This document shows, in pieces, positions 10,054 through 18,532 of a stretch of DNA of 64,000 nt. The notes beneath the pieces are model-generated. The model was not told where the DNA came from and searched no databases. It worked only from the letters and a program-made list of their open reading frames with translations. Source of the DNA: Pseudomonas sp. RC10 (GTDB taxonomy: Bacteria > Pseudomonadota > Gammaproteobacteria > Pseudomonadales > Pseudomonadaceae); contig NZ_CP151650.1 in the NCBI RefSeq assembly GCF_038397775.1, positions 2,852,001 to 2,916,000 on the forward strand. The letters are read 5' to 3'. Within the stretch, counting starts at the first letter, position 1, and the number at the start of each line of letters is the position of its first letter. The translations under genes and the position numbers were made by a program.

Positions 10054-10805
10054 AGGTTCAGCCTCTTGAACACCGGCTGCGGGATCGAGCGGATGATCAG
10101 CATGATCAAGGCCCAGAACCCTGGCGCGTACAGGGTCGGCACTTTGTTAGCGATGCCTTTGACGATCCGTTGCGCGACCTGTGCCGGTTGCGCCAACAGC
10201 GCGGCGGGCAGCGACAGGCCTTGGGTCATCGGGGTATCGACGAAGCCCGGCTTGATCGTGGTGACGTGTACGCCGAGCTTGAACAGCCGTGCTTGCAGCC
10301 CTTCGCAGTAGGTCGAGACCGCTGCCTTGGCGCTGCCGTACAGGTAGTTCGACGGTCGCCCGCGATCCGCCGCCACCGACGAAATGATCGCCAGGCTGCC
10401 ACAGCGCTGGGTCTCGAATTGCGTTGCCAGCACCGTCAACAAGGCGATCACCGACGTGCAATTGTTGGCGAATTCACGCAAGGCCAGATGCACATCGCGT
10501 TCGCAGGCTTTCTGGTCGGGGAGGGTGCCGTGGGCGATCAGCGCGATGTCGATCTGGCCCAGGGCGGTCAGGCAGCGGCCCATCATCAGCGGGTGGGCAT
10601 CGATGTCGTTGGCGTCCATTTCATGCAGTGTGACGTTCTTCGCGCCCCGGGCCTTGAGATCTGCGGCGGTCTGTTGAAGTTTGTCGACGTTGCGCGCGAC
10701 CAGAAAGAAATCGCTGCCCTCGGTGGCCCACAAACGGGCGCAGGCGGTGGCGATGGCCGATGTCGCGCCAATGATCAGCACTTTTTTCATGTGGGGTGTG
10801 TTCAT
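10050..10805 (-). CDS. SDR oxidoreductase, DprE2-like (decaprenylphosphoryl-2-keto-erythropentose reductase type)
   Basis: 251 residues. The nucleotide-binding motif is GATSAIATACARLWA rather than the usual TGxxxGxG, which is characteristic of DprE2-type and related SDRs. The catalytic ISS and YGSAK (Tyr and Lys) motifs follow, and there is a C-terminal hydrophobic tail (FWALIMLIIRSIPQ) that fits a lipid substrate. In mycobacteria DprE2 reduces the 2-keto intermediate made by DprE1 to polyprenylphosphoryl-D-arabinose. Its start overlaps the stop of the DprE1-like gene by 4 bases, so the pair is tightly coupled. Confidence 0.82.
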   Translation of the reverse strand: MNTPHMKKVLIIGATSAIATACARLWATEGSDFFLVARNVDKLQQTAADLKARGAKNVTLHEMDANDIDAHPLMMGRCLTALGQIDIALIAHGTLPDQKACERDVHLALREFANNCTSVIALLTVLATQFETQRCGSLAIISSVAADRGRPSNYLYGSAKAAVSTYCEGLQARLFKLGVHVTTIKPGFVDTPMTQGLSLPAALLAQPAQVAQRIVKGIANKVPTLYAPGFWALIMLIIRSIPQPVFKRLNL

Positions 10806-12118
10806 AGCAGCACGCGGCTCCAGAAACGGGACATCAGAGAGGGATCGCGCAACGCTTCCAGTCGCTCCCAGTCGGGGTACGCCCGACGAAAGTCCGCGCC
10901 GCTCATATGGGCATCCTTGGCCGGATACAAGCGGCCTCCCGCAGCCCGAACGATGTCATCCAGGCGCGGGAATACAACGTCTTCCAGGTGTTCGCTCTGG
11001 GGGAAATCCAGCGCCAGCGAGGTGCCCGGCATCGGGAACGACAGCAAGCCCGGCGAGCGTACGTCGCCGCAGCGCTTGAGCACCGCGAGAAACGAGCCCT
11101 GCCCCGCATCGGCGATGGCGCGCAACAACTCACCCATTGCCGCTTCGGCGTTGGCGGTGGGAATCACGCATTGATACTGCTGAAACCCCCGGCGACCGTA
11201 GATGCGGTTCCAGTGCAGGATGCGATCCAACGGGTAGAAAAACGGTTCGTAGGCGCTGCGCCCTGGTGTGCGCTTGCTTGGATGCACGCGCCAATACAGG
11301 TTGTTGAAGGCGCTCAGGGACAGCTTGTTGATCAGCGACACCGGCGGCGTGACCGGGATGCTCAATTTGGCGCGAGACTCGGTAGCCAGCGACCCGTACT
11401 GCGCGTGATCGCCGACGATGAACACCCCGCGCCCGGTTTCGGCGCCTTTGGCCAGGCAATCGACCCAGGCGACGCTGTACTCGTGTTTGTCGTCCAGTTC
11501 ATCCGAGAGCGCGAAGAATTCGGCGAGGTTGGCGAAGCGCACGGTGGTGGTGTCGATCTGGCTGGCGCGGATCGGCATCAATTGGATTTGCGCCCAATGA
11601 ATGATCCCGGTCAGCCCCAGACCGCCAATGCTGGCTGCGAATAATGACGCGTTGACGCTGGGAGAACAGACCATCTCCGGCTGGCCATGGCGCAGCAGAC
11701 CGAAGCTGCGCACGTGACGGCCAAAGGTGCCGCGCACGTGGTGATTCTTGCCGTGTACGTCGTTGGCGATGGCGCCGCCGACGGTGGCGAATTGGGTGCC
11801 GGGGGTGACCGGGAGAAACCAGCCGTGGGGAATCGCGACGCTCAGGACTTCGGCGAGGGTGATACCCGTTTCGACCTTGAGCACGCCGTTGTCCCAGTCG
11901 GCCTCGATCAGCCGGTCCAGCGAGCGCATGTGCAGCACCTGATCGCTGGCCGCGAGGCAACTGTCGCCGTAGCTGCGGCCATTGCCATAAGGCAGGCTGC
12001 TGCGGTGATCATCGATCACCCGGTCGAGGTGCGCGGGCAGGTCGTCGAGCCAGACACAGCTGTGACCCCGTTGCGGACTCTGGGGGAAACGGCCCCAGGA
12101 ATACAGGGGTGTGCTCAT
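10802..12118 (-). CDS. FAD-linked oxidase, DprE1-like (decaprenylphosphoryl-ribose 2'-oxidase type)
   Basis: 438 residues. The FAD-binding segment PYGNGRSYGDSC starts near residue 43, with VGGAIANDVHGKNHHVRGTF in the middle of the FAD domain and the C-terminal LYPAKDAHMSGADFRRAYP typical of the DprE1/GlcD-like vanillyl-alcohol-oxidase fold. DprE1 oxidises polyprenylphosphoryl-beta-D-ribose at C2'. The true start is the ATG at 12118, which overlaps the UbiA stop codon (ATGA); the longer open frame running to 12808 lies inside the UbiA gene and is not real. The neighbours on both sides are the other two enzymes of the same pathway. Confidence 0.84.
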   Translation of the reverse strand: MSTPLYSWGRFPQSPQRGHSCVWLDDLPAHLDRVIDDHRSSLPYGNGRSYGDSCLAASDQVLHMRSLDRLIEADWDNGVLKVETGITLAEVLSVAIPHGWFLPVTPGTQFATVGGAIANDVHGKNHHVRGTFGRHVRSFGLLRHGQPEMVCSPSVNASLFAASIGGLGLTGIIHWAQIQLMPIRASQIDTTTVRFANLAEFFALSDELDDKHEYSVAWVDCLAKGAETGRGVFIVGDHAQYGSLATESRAKLSIPVTPPVSLINKLSLSAFNNLYWRVHPSKRTPGRSAYEPFFYPLDRILHWNRIYGRRGFQQYQCVIPTANAEAAMGELLRAIADAGQGSFLAVLKRCGDVRSPGLLSFPMPGTSLALDFPQSEHLEDVVFPRLDDIVRAAGGRLYPAKDAHMSGADFRRAYPDWERLEALRDPSLMSRFWSRVLL

Positions 12119-13566
12119 GCGGCGATCCAGAACATCAACAGGAAAATTGCGCCGATCAACTGGCTGGTGCGGTCGCGGATGGCGAACACCACCGGGTCTT
12201 CGTTCATCTGCCCGCGATGGGTCAGCATCCACACGCGGGTGACCCAGAACAGCAGCAGCGGGCACGCCAGCCAGATCACGTGAGGCGTGACGTACAGCGC
12301 GGTGGTCTTGGCGTCCTGGATGTACAGCGCCAGGACCATCACCGCCAGGTAGCCGGACGACGCGCCGAGGGAGGCGATCATGTCCAGGTCGCCGGGGTAA
12401 TAGCCGCGTCCTCGGGCGAAGGTGTTCACTTCCCGAGCGCGGGCGTCGCGCAGCTCGGCGTAACGCTTGACCATCGCCAGGCTCAGAAAGATGAACATCG
12501 AGAACGCCAGGATCCAGAAGGTCAACGTCAGGTTGAACGCGGCAACCCCGGCGATGATGCGTGCGGTGTAAAGCATTGCCAGCGCGATCACGTCCCAGGC
12601 CATCAGCCGTTTCAGCTTCAGCGAGTAGGCCAGCGTGAGGCCGTAATACGCGGCCATGACCGCCGAGAACTGCCAGGGCAACAACAGCAACGCGGCGCCG
12701 AAGGCGGTGAGCAATAGCGTCGGGACGAGAATCAACCCGGCCTTGATCGACAGCCGCCCGCTGGCGAACGGGCGGTTGCATTTGCTCTTGTGGTGGCGGT
12801 CGTCGCACAGGTCCAGCAGGTCATTGAGGATGTAGACGCTGGAGGCGCACAGGCCGAAACAGAAGAAGGCGAAGACCCCGTCGCGCATCAGGTCGAATTG
12901 CGCCAGGCGGTGGGACGCCAGCAGTGGCACGAAGATAAGGGCGTTTTTCAGCCACTGGTGCATGCGCAGCGCCTTGCGCCAATCCCGCAGGCTGGCGGTG
13001 TTGGTGCGAATCGTCGGTTCGACTTGGGTCATGGCCTCGACGCGGGACTCAACCCCTGAATCCGGGTTTACCACATAGGCTTGGCGGGAGACTTTCCAGA
13101 TCGGCAAATCATCTTTCGAGTTGCCGATGTAATCGAAGCCGCCTTCACCGTAGTGCGCAACTAAGAGGTCACGTTTGTTATTGCCGGACAAGTTGCGATT
13201 GGCATTGGACGCTAATACCAGATCAAACAGTTGAAGGTGTTCGGCAATCTTCTCCGCCAGACTGACATGGCTCGCCGTGGCCAATACGATCATCCGTCCC
13301 TTGGCTCTTTCGGCCTGGATCATTTCAATGATCTGGGGATCGTACGGTAATACGGATACATCGATTTCCGTCCCCAGCGCCAAGCCTTCCTTGAGCGCCG
13401 CCTTGCCTTTGAGCAACCACCGAAGGAGGCTGAACGCCTTGAGTGGCGTACCTCTGACAAAGGCCATGGCCGTTTCCATCAGCAGATCGGAACGTAACAA
13501 TGTGCCGTCCAGATCAACGACCAGCGGGGGAAACGTTTCCTGAACTCTTCCCTGAATTCTTGCCAT
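12115..13566 (-). CDS. HAD phosphatase-UbiA prenyltransferase fusion (polyprenyl-phosphate phosphoribosyltransferase type)
   Basis: 483 residues with two domains. The N-terminal HAD domain (about 14-165) has DLDGT with Asp18/Asp20, a Thr/Ser motif ATASH and the late GNSKDD. The C-terminal UbiA domain (about 195-480) has an Asp-rich motif NDLLDLCDDRHH (248-259) and a second conserved region around DVIALAMLYTARIIAG. Mycobacterial Rv3806c, a UbiA protein, joins decaprenyl phosphate to phosphoribosyl pyrophosphate; the product then needs a phosphatase. The fusion would supply both steps. Start ATG at 13566 with AAAGGAGC eight bases upstream; first gene of the five-gene operon. It has a ribose-phosphate rather than quinone context. 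Confidence 0.85.
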   Translation of the reverse strand: MARIQGRVQETFPPLVVDLDGTLLRSDLLMETAMAFVRGTPLKAFSLLRWLLKGKAALKEGLALGTEIDVSVLPYDPQIIEMIQAERAKGRMIVLATASHVSLAEKIAEHLQLFDLVLASNANRNLSGNNKRDLLVAHYGEGGFDYIGNSKDDLPIWKVSRQAYVVNPDSGVESRVEAMTQVEPTIRTNTASLRDWRKALRMHQWLKNALIFVPLLASHRLAQFDLMRDGVFAFFCFGLCASSVYILNDLLDLCDDRHHKSKCNRPFASGRLSIKAGLILVPTLLLTAFGAALLLLPWQFSAVMAAYYGLTLAYSLKLKRLMAWDVIALAMLYTARIIAGVAAFNLTLTFWILAFSMFIFLSLAMVKRYAELRDARAREVNTFARGRGYYPGDLDMIASLGASSGYLAVMVLALYIQDAKTTALYVTPHVIWLACPLLLFWVTRVWMLTHRGQMNEDPVVFAIRDRTSQLIGAIFLLMFWIAA

Positions 13567-13876
13567 GTTCGGGTGCTCCTTTGGGGATCAGCCCGACTAT
13601 AAACAAAAATGTTTTCTCGAAACTTCATTTAAATTAAAGGGTCTCGCGCGGTGCGACGAGTGTCTGACGTCAGAATAAAACAGCGATTTAAATCGGCACT
13701 ATGCAGTGCAAATGTCTCAAGGGTGAAACAGCGCGCGGCGATTAATTGGCGACCAACTAATGACGTACGCCCGGGCGGTTGCGTGGGTGAAATCGTGCGA
13801 ATTGGCCCTGGCGGCGCTTCGGGCCAGTGTCATAATGACAACGTTTTTTCGGCGCTTAACCGTGTTCTGGAGTTCT
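13567..13876. promoter_or_regulatory. Divergent intergenic region, arabinosyl-donor operon / norR
   Basis: 310 bases, noticeably AT-rich near 13600-13700. It contains a perfect 12-bp palindrome TCTGACGTCAGA at 13663-13674 and another, CGATTTAAATCG, at 13684-13695. Either could be an operator for the leftward operon. A NorR-type site at 13830-13840 is listed separately. Confidence 0.5.
13830..13840. promoter_or_regulatory. Candidate NorR-binding site (GTCA-N3-TGAC)
   Basis: GTCATAATGAC is an exact match to the inverted core GTCA-N3-TGAC described for enteric NorR enhancer sites. It lies 36 bases upstream of the norR start codon. Only one copy is seen, whereas the E. coli norVW enhancer has three, so autoregulation rather than activation of a neighbouring operon is the likelier role. 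Confidence 0.55.
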
Positions 13877-15436
13877 ATGACCCACCCCTTGCTGCTGGCC
13901 CTCGTGCCCCTTGTGGCGGACTTGTCCCGCGATTTGCCAGACCAGGAACGTTATCGGCGGCTGTTGCGCTCGCTGCGACAGTTGCTGCCCTGTGATGCCG
14001 TCGCGTTGCTCCGGCTTGAGGAGGACGTGCTGGTGCCGTTGTCGGTCGAGGGATTGAGCCCTGACACCCTGGGCCGCCGCTTTCGGCTTGGCGAGCACCC
14101 GCGGCTGGACATCATCGTGCAAAACCGCGAGCCCACGCGCTTTTCCACCGACTGTGACTTGCCGGACCCCTACGACGGTCTGGTAGACGGCGTGCATGGG
14201 GACCTCGAAGTGCACGATTGCCTCGGCTGTCCGCTGTACGTGCAGGACACGTTATGGGGCGTCATCACGCTGGACTCGCTGGACCCGGCGCGTTTCGGCA
14301 GCGCTGATCTACGTGATCTGCAAGCGTTTGCCAGCCTCGCTGCGGCGACGGTCATGGCCAGCGAACGCATGAGCCTGCTGGCCCGCAGCGTCGAAGATCA
14401 GCGGCAACTGGCTGAAGTCTACAAACGCGCTGCGGGAGGGCGCGGGCCCCGAGAGTTGATTGGGCAAAGTGCGGTGCATCGCCGCTTGCAGCAGGAAATC
14501 CAGCTGGTGGGCAACAGCCCGCTGACGGTGTTGATCACTGGGGAAACCGGGGTCGGCAAGGAGCTGGTGGCCGAAGCCATTCACCTGCAATCGCCTCGTG
14601 CCCAGAAGCCGCTGATCAGCCTCAATTGCGCCGCGCTCCCTGAGTTACTGGTGGAAAGCGAACTGTTTGGCCACGTCAAAGGCGCGTTTTCGGGGGCCAT
14701 CAGTGGGCGCAGCGGCAAGTTCGAACTGGCCGACGGGGGCTCGATCTTCCTCGACGAAGTAGGGGAGTTGCCGCTGCCGGTGCAATCCAAGTTGCTGCGG
14801 GTGTTGCAGAGCGGGCAATTGCAGCGGGTGGGGTCCGATCAGGAGCATCGCGTGGACGTGCGCATCATCGCCGCGACTAATCGTGATCTCGCGGAGGAGG
14901 TGCGCGCCGGGCGTTTCCGGGCTGACCTCTATCACCGTCTGAGCGTGTACCCGTTGGTGGTGCCGCCCTTGCGCGAGCGAGGCCGGGATGTGTTGCTGCT
15001 CGCCGGGTATTTTCTGGAAGAGAACCGCGCGCGGATGGGCTTGCGCAGCCTACGGATGAGTCCCGAGGCGCAAGGGGTGTTGCTGGGTTATTCATGGCCG
15101 GGCAACGTGCGCGAACTGGAGCACCTGATCAGCCGCGCTGTGCTGAAAGCGCTGTCGGCCCACAGCGAAAGGCCGCGCATTCTGACCATCGAGGCGCCCG
15201 CGCTGGGGCTGGAGGATGAATCGCCCGTCGCCCTCGGTACGCCATCGCTGCTCGCGGACGTGCACCCGGTGGTCAAGCCGGGCGAAGGGCTGAAAGAGGC
15301 GGTCGACGGGTTTCAGACGATGTTGATCAACGAGGCGTTGAGTCGGCACAACGGCAAATGGGCCGAGGTGGCGCGAGAGCTGAACCTGGACCGCGCCAAC
15401 CTCAGTCGGTTGGCGAAGCGGTTGGGGATCAGGTGA
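13877..15436 (+). CDS. norR: Nitric-oxide-responsive sigma-54 activator NorR
   Basis: 519 residues: GAF sensor domain (about 20-170), AAA+ domain (about 192-425; Walker A GETGVGKE at 222-229) and a Fis-type helix-turn-helix end (WAEVARELNLDRANLSRLAK). The residues I recall as non-haem iron ligands in E. coli NorR have counterparts here: Arg76 (GEHPR), Asp100 (DPYD), Cys115 (VHDC) and Asp133 (TLD). The sigma-54-contacting loop reads GAFSGA (269-274) in place of the consensus GAFTGA. Start at the ATG of 13877 after GGAG, not the longer open frame from 13760. No flavohaemoglobin or norVW target lies nearby, so its targets are elsewhere. Confidence 0.92.
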   Translation: MTHPLLLALVPLVADLSRDLPDQERYRRLLRSLRQLLPCDAVALLRLEEDVLVPLSVEGLSPDTLGRRFRLGEHPRLDIIVQNREPTRFSTDCDLPDPYDGLVDGVHGDLEVHDCLGCPLYVQDTLWGVITLDSLDPARFGSADLRDLQAFASLAAATVMASERMSLLARSVEDQRQLAEVYKRAAGGRGPRELIGQSAVHRRLQQEIQLVGNSPLTVLITGETGVGKELVAEAIHLQSPRAQKPLISLNCAALPELLVESELFGHVKGAFSGAISGRSGKFELADGGSIFLDEVGELPLPVQSKLLRVLQSGQLQRVGSDQEHRVDVRIIAATNRDLAEEVRAGRFRADLYHRLSVYPLVVPPLRERGRDVLLLAGYFLEENRARMGLRSLRMSPEAQGVLLGYSWPGNVRELEHLISRAVLKALSAHSERPRILTIEAPALGLEDESPVALGTPSLLADVHPVVKPGEGLKEAVDGFQTMLINEALSRHNGKWAEVARELNLDRANLSRLAKRLGIR

Positions 15437-15480
15437 GGCGGTAGGCCGTCGCATCAGACATCCTGGCCATCGCCGAAATT

Positions 15481-15589
15481 TGTGGGAGCAGCCGGAGGTT
15501 ACGACGGCCGCGAAAGCAATGGTTCAGTGACTAATCCGTTGGCTGACACACCGCTTTCGCTGCCGTCGTAACCTCCGGCGTCTCCCACA
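15481..15589. repeat. REPIN, type 2
   Basis: Inverted arms TGTGGGAGCAGCCGGAGGTT and its partner ending in CCGGCGTCTCCCACA enclose about 45 bases; the stem includes ACGACGGC...GCCGTCGT. This second REP family recurs twice around 18608-18908. It lies between the convergent norR and MFS genes. Confidence 0.82.
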
Positions 15590-15635
15590 TGCAATGGCGG
15601 CGTGGCGGGAAGCCAGTGAACAGTGCGGCTCCCCC

Positions 15636-17072
15636 TCACCGATGCGCAATATCCTCCAGCGCCAGGTTCCGCGTTTTCGGCCCGAACGCGCCGATGGTGA
15701 TGATCACGATCAGCATGCTGACGACGATGAAGGTCAACACCCCCGGCGTGCCGAAATGGTCGAGGAACAGGCCGATCAACAGGCTGCTGAACACCGTCGA
15801 CAACCGACTGAACGAATAGCAGAACCCCACGGCGCGGGCGCGGATGTTGGTGGGGAACAGTTCGCTCTGGTACGAGTGATAGGCGAAGCTCAGCCACGCA
15901 TTGCAGAACGTGATCATCACCCCGCAGACAATCAGCCCCACCGCCGTACTCTGTTGCGCGAAGAGGGTGCCGAAGATCATGGCCCCCAGCGCTGAGCCGA
16001 CGATCTGCCACTTGTTCTCGAAACGGTTGGCGAACTTCACGAACAGCAGCGGCCCCAGCGGGTAGGCGAGGGTGATGATGAAGGCGTATGCCAGGCTGTG
16101 GGTGACGCTGACGCCTTGACCCGAGAGCAAGGCCGGCAGCCAGTTGCCGAAGCCGAAAAAGCCGATGGCCTGGAACACATGAAACACAATGAGCATCAGC
16201 GCGCGACGGCGGTAGGGCGGCTGCCAGATGTCAGCGAAACGGCCTTTGCCTTCGACGGCGACGTTGTGGGTTTCCGGGGCGTCCAGCGCCTGGCCATGGT
16301 CTTTCACGCAGCGCGCTTCAAGGTCGTCCATGATCTTCTCGGCCTCGGCAAATCGTCCGTGCTGCGCCAGCCAGCGCGGCGATTCCGGCAACCGTGAACG
16401 CAACCACCAGATGAACAGCGCGAACACCGCACTGGCGATCACCACCCAACGCCAGCCCGCAATGCCGAACGGGTCCTGCGGCACTAGCCACCAGGACATC
16501 AGTGCCACCGACGGCACCGACAGAAACTGCACAAAGAACGCAAAGGCGAACGCCGAACTGCGCATGCGCTTGGGCACCAGTTCCGAGAGGTAGGCGTCGA
16601 TGGTCACCAGCTCGATGCCCAGGCCGATGCCCACCAGAAAACGCATGCAGATGATGCCCAGCGCTGAGGTCTGGATGCCCATCAGCACCGTGGCGACGGT
16701 GTACCAGATCAGCGCGAAGGTGAAGATTGCACGGCGGCCAAAGCGATCGGCAATCGGGCTCAGCAGGCTGGCGCCGAGAAACAGGCCGAGAAAGGTCGCC
16801 GAGGCGAAGGCGGCCTGGTCGGAAAAGCCAAACACACCTTGTGCGCCCGTGGCGAAGAGGCCGTCGCGAATCAGACCGGGGCTGATGTAGGCGGTCTGGA
16901 ACAGGTCGTAGAGTTCGAAGAAGCCGCCGATGGACAGCAACGCCACCAGTTTCCAGATCGTTGAAACGGCAGGGAGGCGATCGATGCGCGCAGAAATCCG
17001 GGGGGCGCGAACGGGGTCGATGCCATCCATTAGGGTTTGGGCAGGGTCGGAGGAGGGCGAAAGCGAAGACAT
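15636..17072 (-). CDS. MFS transporter, metabolite:H+ symporter (sugar-porter-like)
   Basis: 478 residues and twelve predicted membrane helices. The DRFGRR loop after helix 2, RFLVGIGLGIELVTIDAYLSELVP, and PESPRWLAQHGR in the long central loop are typical of the sugar-porter/metabolite-proton symporter branch. The second half contains SYQSELFPTNIRARAVGFCY, the matching motif of the C-terminal half. The substrate cannot be read from sequence. It stands alone, divergent from mntH with 115 bases between the starts. Confidence 0.85.
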   Translation of the reverse strand: MSSLSPSSDPAQTLMDGIDPVRAPRISARIDRLPAVSTIWKLVALLSIGGFFELYDLFQTAYISPGLIRDGLFATGAQGVFGFSDQAAFASATFLGLFLGASLLSPIADRFGRRAIFTFALIWYTVATVLMGIQTSALGIICMRFLVGIGLGIELVTIDAYLSELVPKRMRSSAFAFAFFVQFLSVPSVALMSWWLVPQDPFGIAGWRWVVIASAVFALFIWWLRSRLPESPRWLAQHGRFAEAEKIMDDLEARCVKDHGQALDAPETHNVAVEGKGRFADIWQPPYRRRALMLIVFHVFQAIGFFGFGNWLPALLSGQGVSVTHSLAYAFIITLAYPLGPLLFVKFANRFENKWQIVGSALGAMIFGTLFAQQSTAVGLIVCGVMITFCNAWLSFAYHSYQSELFPTNIRARAVGFCYSFSRLSTVFSSLLIGLFLDHFGTPGVLTFIVVSMLIVIITIGAFGPKTRNLALEDIAHR

Positions 17073-17187
17073 TATTGTTTTCCAGTTCCGTGGGACGACG
17101 CATGTTAGAGCTTTTGCAGAGATTCAAGACAAAATATTTCCCGGCGTTTAAGCTTCATGGCTGATCGCAATCACCCGCCGGACTCCC

Positions 17188-18507
17188 GTGAAATACAAAC
17201 TCCCCACCACCGCCACCGCGCCGTTTTGCCCCTCTGCCGTGACCGACAGCGTCGCGATTCCGGCCAATGCTTCGTTCCTGCGCAAGCTGATGTTGTTCGT
17301 CGGGCCGGGCCTGCTGATCTCCATTGGCTACATGGACCCCGGCAATTGGGCGACGGCCATCGAAGCGGGGTCGCGTTTTGGGTACGCGCTGCTGTTCGTG
17401 GTGGTGCTGGCGAGCCTGTCAGGGATGGTGTTGCAGAACCTGTGTTCGCGGCTGGGGATCGCCACCGGGCGCGACTTGGCGCAGCTGTCGGCTGAACGCT
17501 ACAGCCGTCGTGTGGGGATGGGGCAGTGGATTCTGGCCGAGCTGTCGATTCTCGCGACGGACCTGGCGGAAGTATTGGGCGCGGCGCTGGCCTTTCACTT
17601 GCTGCTCGGCGTGTCGATCACCACGGGCGTGGCGTTGACGGCGTTCGACACGGTGATTGTGCTGGCGTTGCAGGGCGCCAATTTTCGTCGTCTGGAAGCG
17701 ATCATTCTGGGCCTGATCGCGACCATCGCTACGTGTTTTTTCATCGAGCTGGTGCTGATCAAACCCTTCTGGCCGGACGTCGTGGCAGGCCTCAAACCCT
17801 CGTGGGATGTGCTGAGCCAGCAAGAGCCGTTGTACATCGCCATCGGCATTCTGGGCGCGACCGTGATGCCCCATAACCTCTATTTGCATTCGTCAGTGGT
17901 GCAGACCCGGGTCAACGGCACCTCTGTCGAGAGCAAGGCCAGTGCGATTCGTTATGCGCGTGTCGACACCATCGCCTCCCTGAGCCTGGCGCTGGTGATC
18001 AACGCGGCGATCCTGATCCTTGCTGCGGCGGCCTTTCATGGCAACGGCCATTCCGACGTGGTGGAAATTCAGGACGCCTACCACCTGCTCGATCCGCTGG
18101 TGGGCGGCGCCCTGGCCAGCGTGCTGTTCGGGATTGCGCTGCTGGCGGCGGGACAGAGTTCGACGTTCACCGGGACCATCGCCGGTCAGGTGGTGCTGGA
18201 GGGTTTCCTCAACGCCAAGATCCCGTGCTGGCAACGCCGCCTGATCACCCGGGCGCTGGCGCTGATTCCGGCACTGGCCGGTGTGATCTGGTTCGGCGAC
18301 GGGGCGGTGGGCAAGATGCTGGTGCTGAGCCAGGTCGTCCTCAGCCTGCAACTGCCGTTCGCGTTGTGGCCGCTGATCCGCTTCACCAGCGACAAACAGC
18401 TCATGGGACTGTTTGCCAATAACGCCGTGACCAAGGTGCTGACGTGGGGGCTGTTCGGCCTGATCTCGCTGGCGAACGTGATGTTGATGGTGTTTTGGGT
18501 GAGTTAA
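17188..18507 (+). CDS. mntH: Nramp-family Mn2+/divalent metal transporter MntH
   Basis: 439 residues, eleven helices. The metal-binding motif of helix 1 is GYMDPGNWATA and that of helix 6 is GATVMPHNLYLHSS, both intact. Such proteins import Mn2+ (and Fe2+) with protons. The frame opens at a GTG (17188) with only a weak upstream GGA; the nearby ATG at 17157 is in another frame. The N-terminus KLPTTATAPFCPS matches the style of Pseudomonas MntH proteins, so the GTG start is accepted. No clear MntR or Fur box was found upstream. Confidence 0.93.
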   Translation: MKYKLPTTATAPFCPSAVTDSVAIPANASFLRKLMLFVGPGLLISIGYMDPGNWATAIEAGSRFGYALLFVVVLASLSGMVLQNLCSRLGIATGRDLAQLSAERYSRRVGMGQWILAELSILATDLAEVLGAALAFHLLLGVSITTGVALTAFDTVIVLALQGANFRRLEAIILGLIATIATCFFIELVLIKPFWPDVVAGLKPSWDVLSQQEPLYIAIGILGATVMPHNLYLHSSVVQTRVNGTSVESKASAIRYARVDTIASLSLALVINAAILILAAAAFHGNGHSDVVEIQDAYHLLDPLVGGALASVLFGIALLAAGQSSTFTGTIAGQVVLEGFLNAKIPCWQRRLITRALALIPALAGVIWFGDGAVGKMLVLSQVVLSLQLPFALWPLIRFTSDKQLMGLFANNAVTKVLTWGLFGLISLANVMLMVFWVS

Positions 18508-18532
18508 GAGAGGTCGTGGTCCGTCTCGGTAG

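Noticed and set aside
12119-12808. N-terminal extension of the DprE1-like gene
   Set aside because: It lies inside the UbiA domain gene in another phase; the ATGA overlap at 12115-12118 gives the natural start.
13663-13674. TCTGACGTCAGA as a CRE/ATF-type site
   Set aside because: It is a eukaryotic motif with no meaning here; the palindrome is recorded only as a possible bacterial operator.
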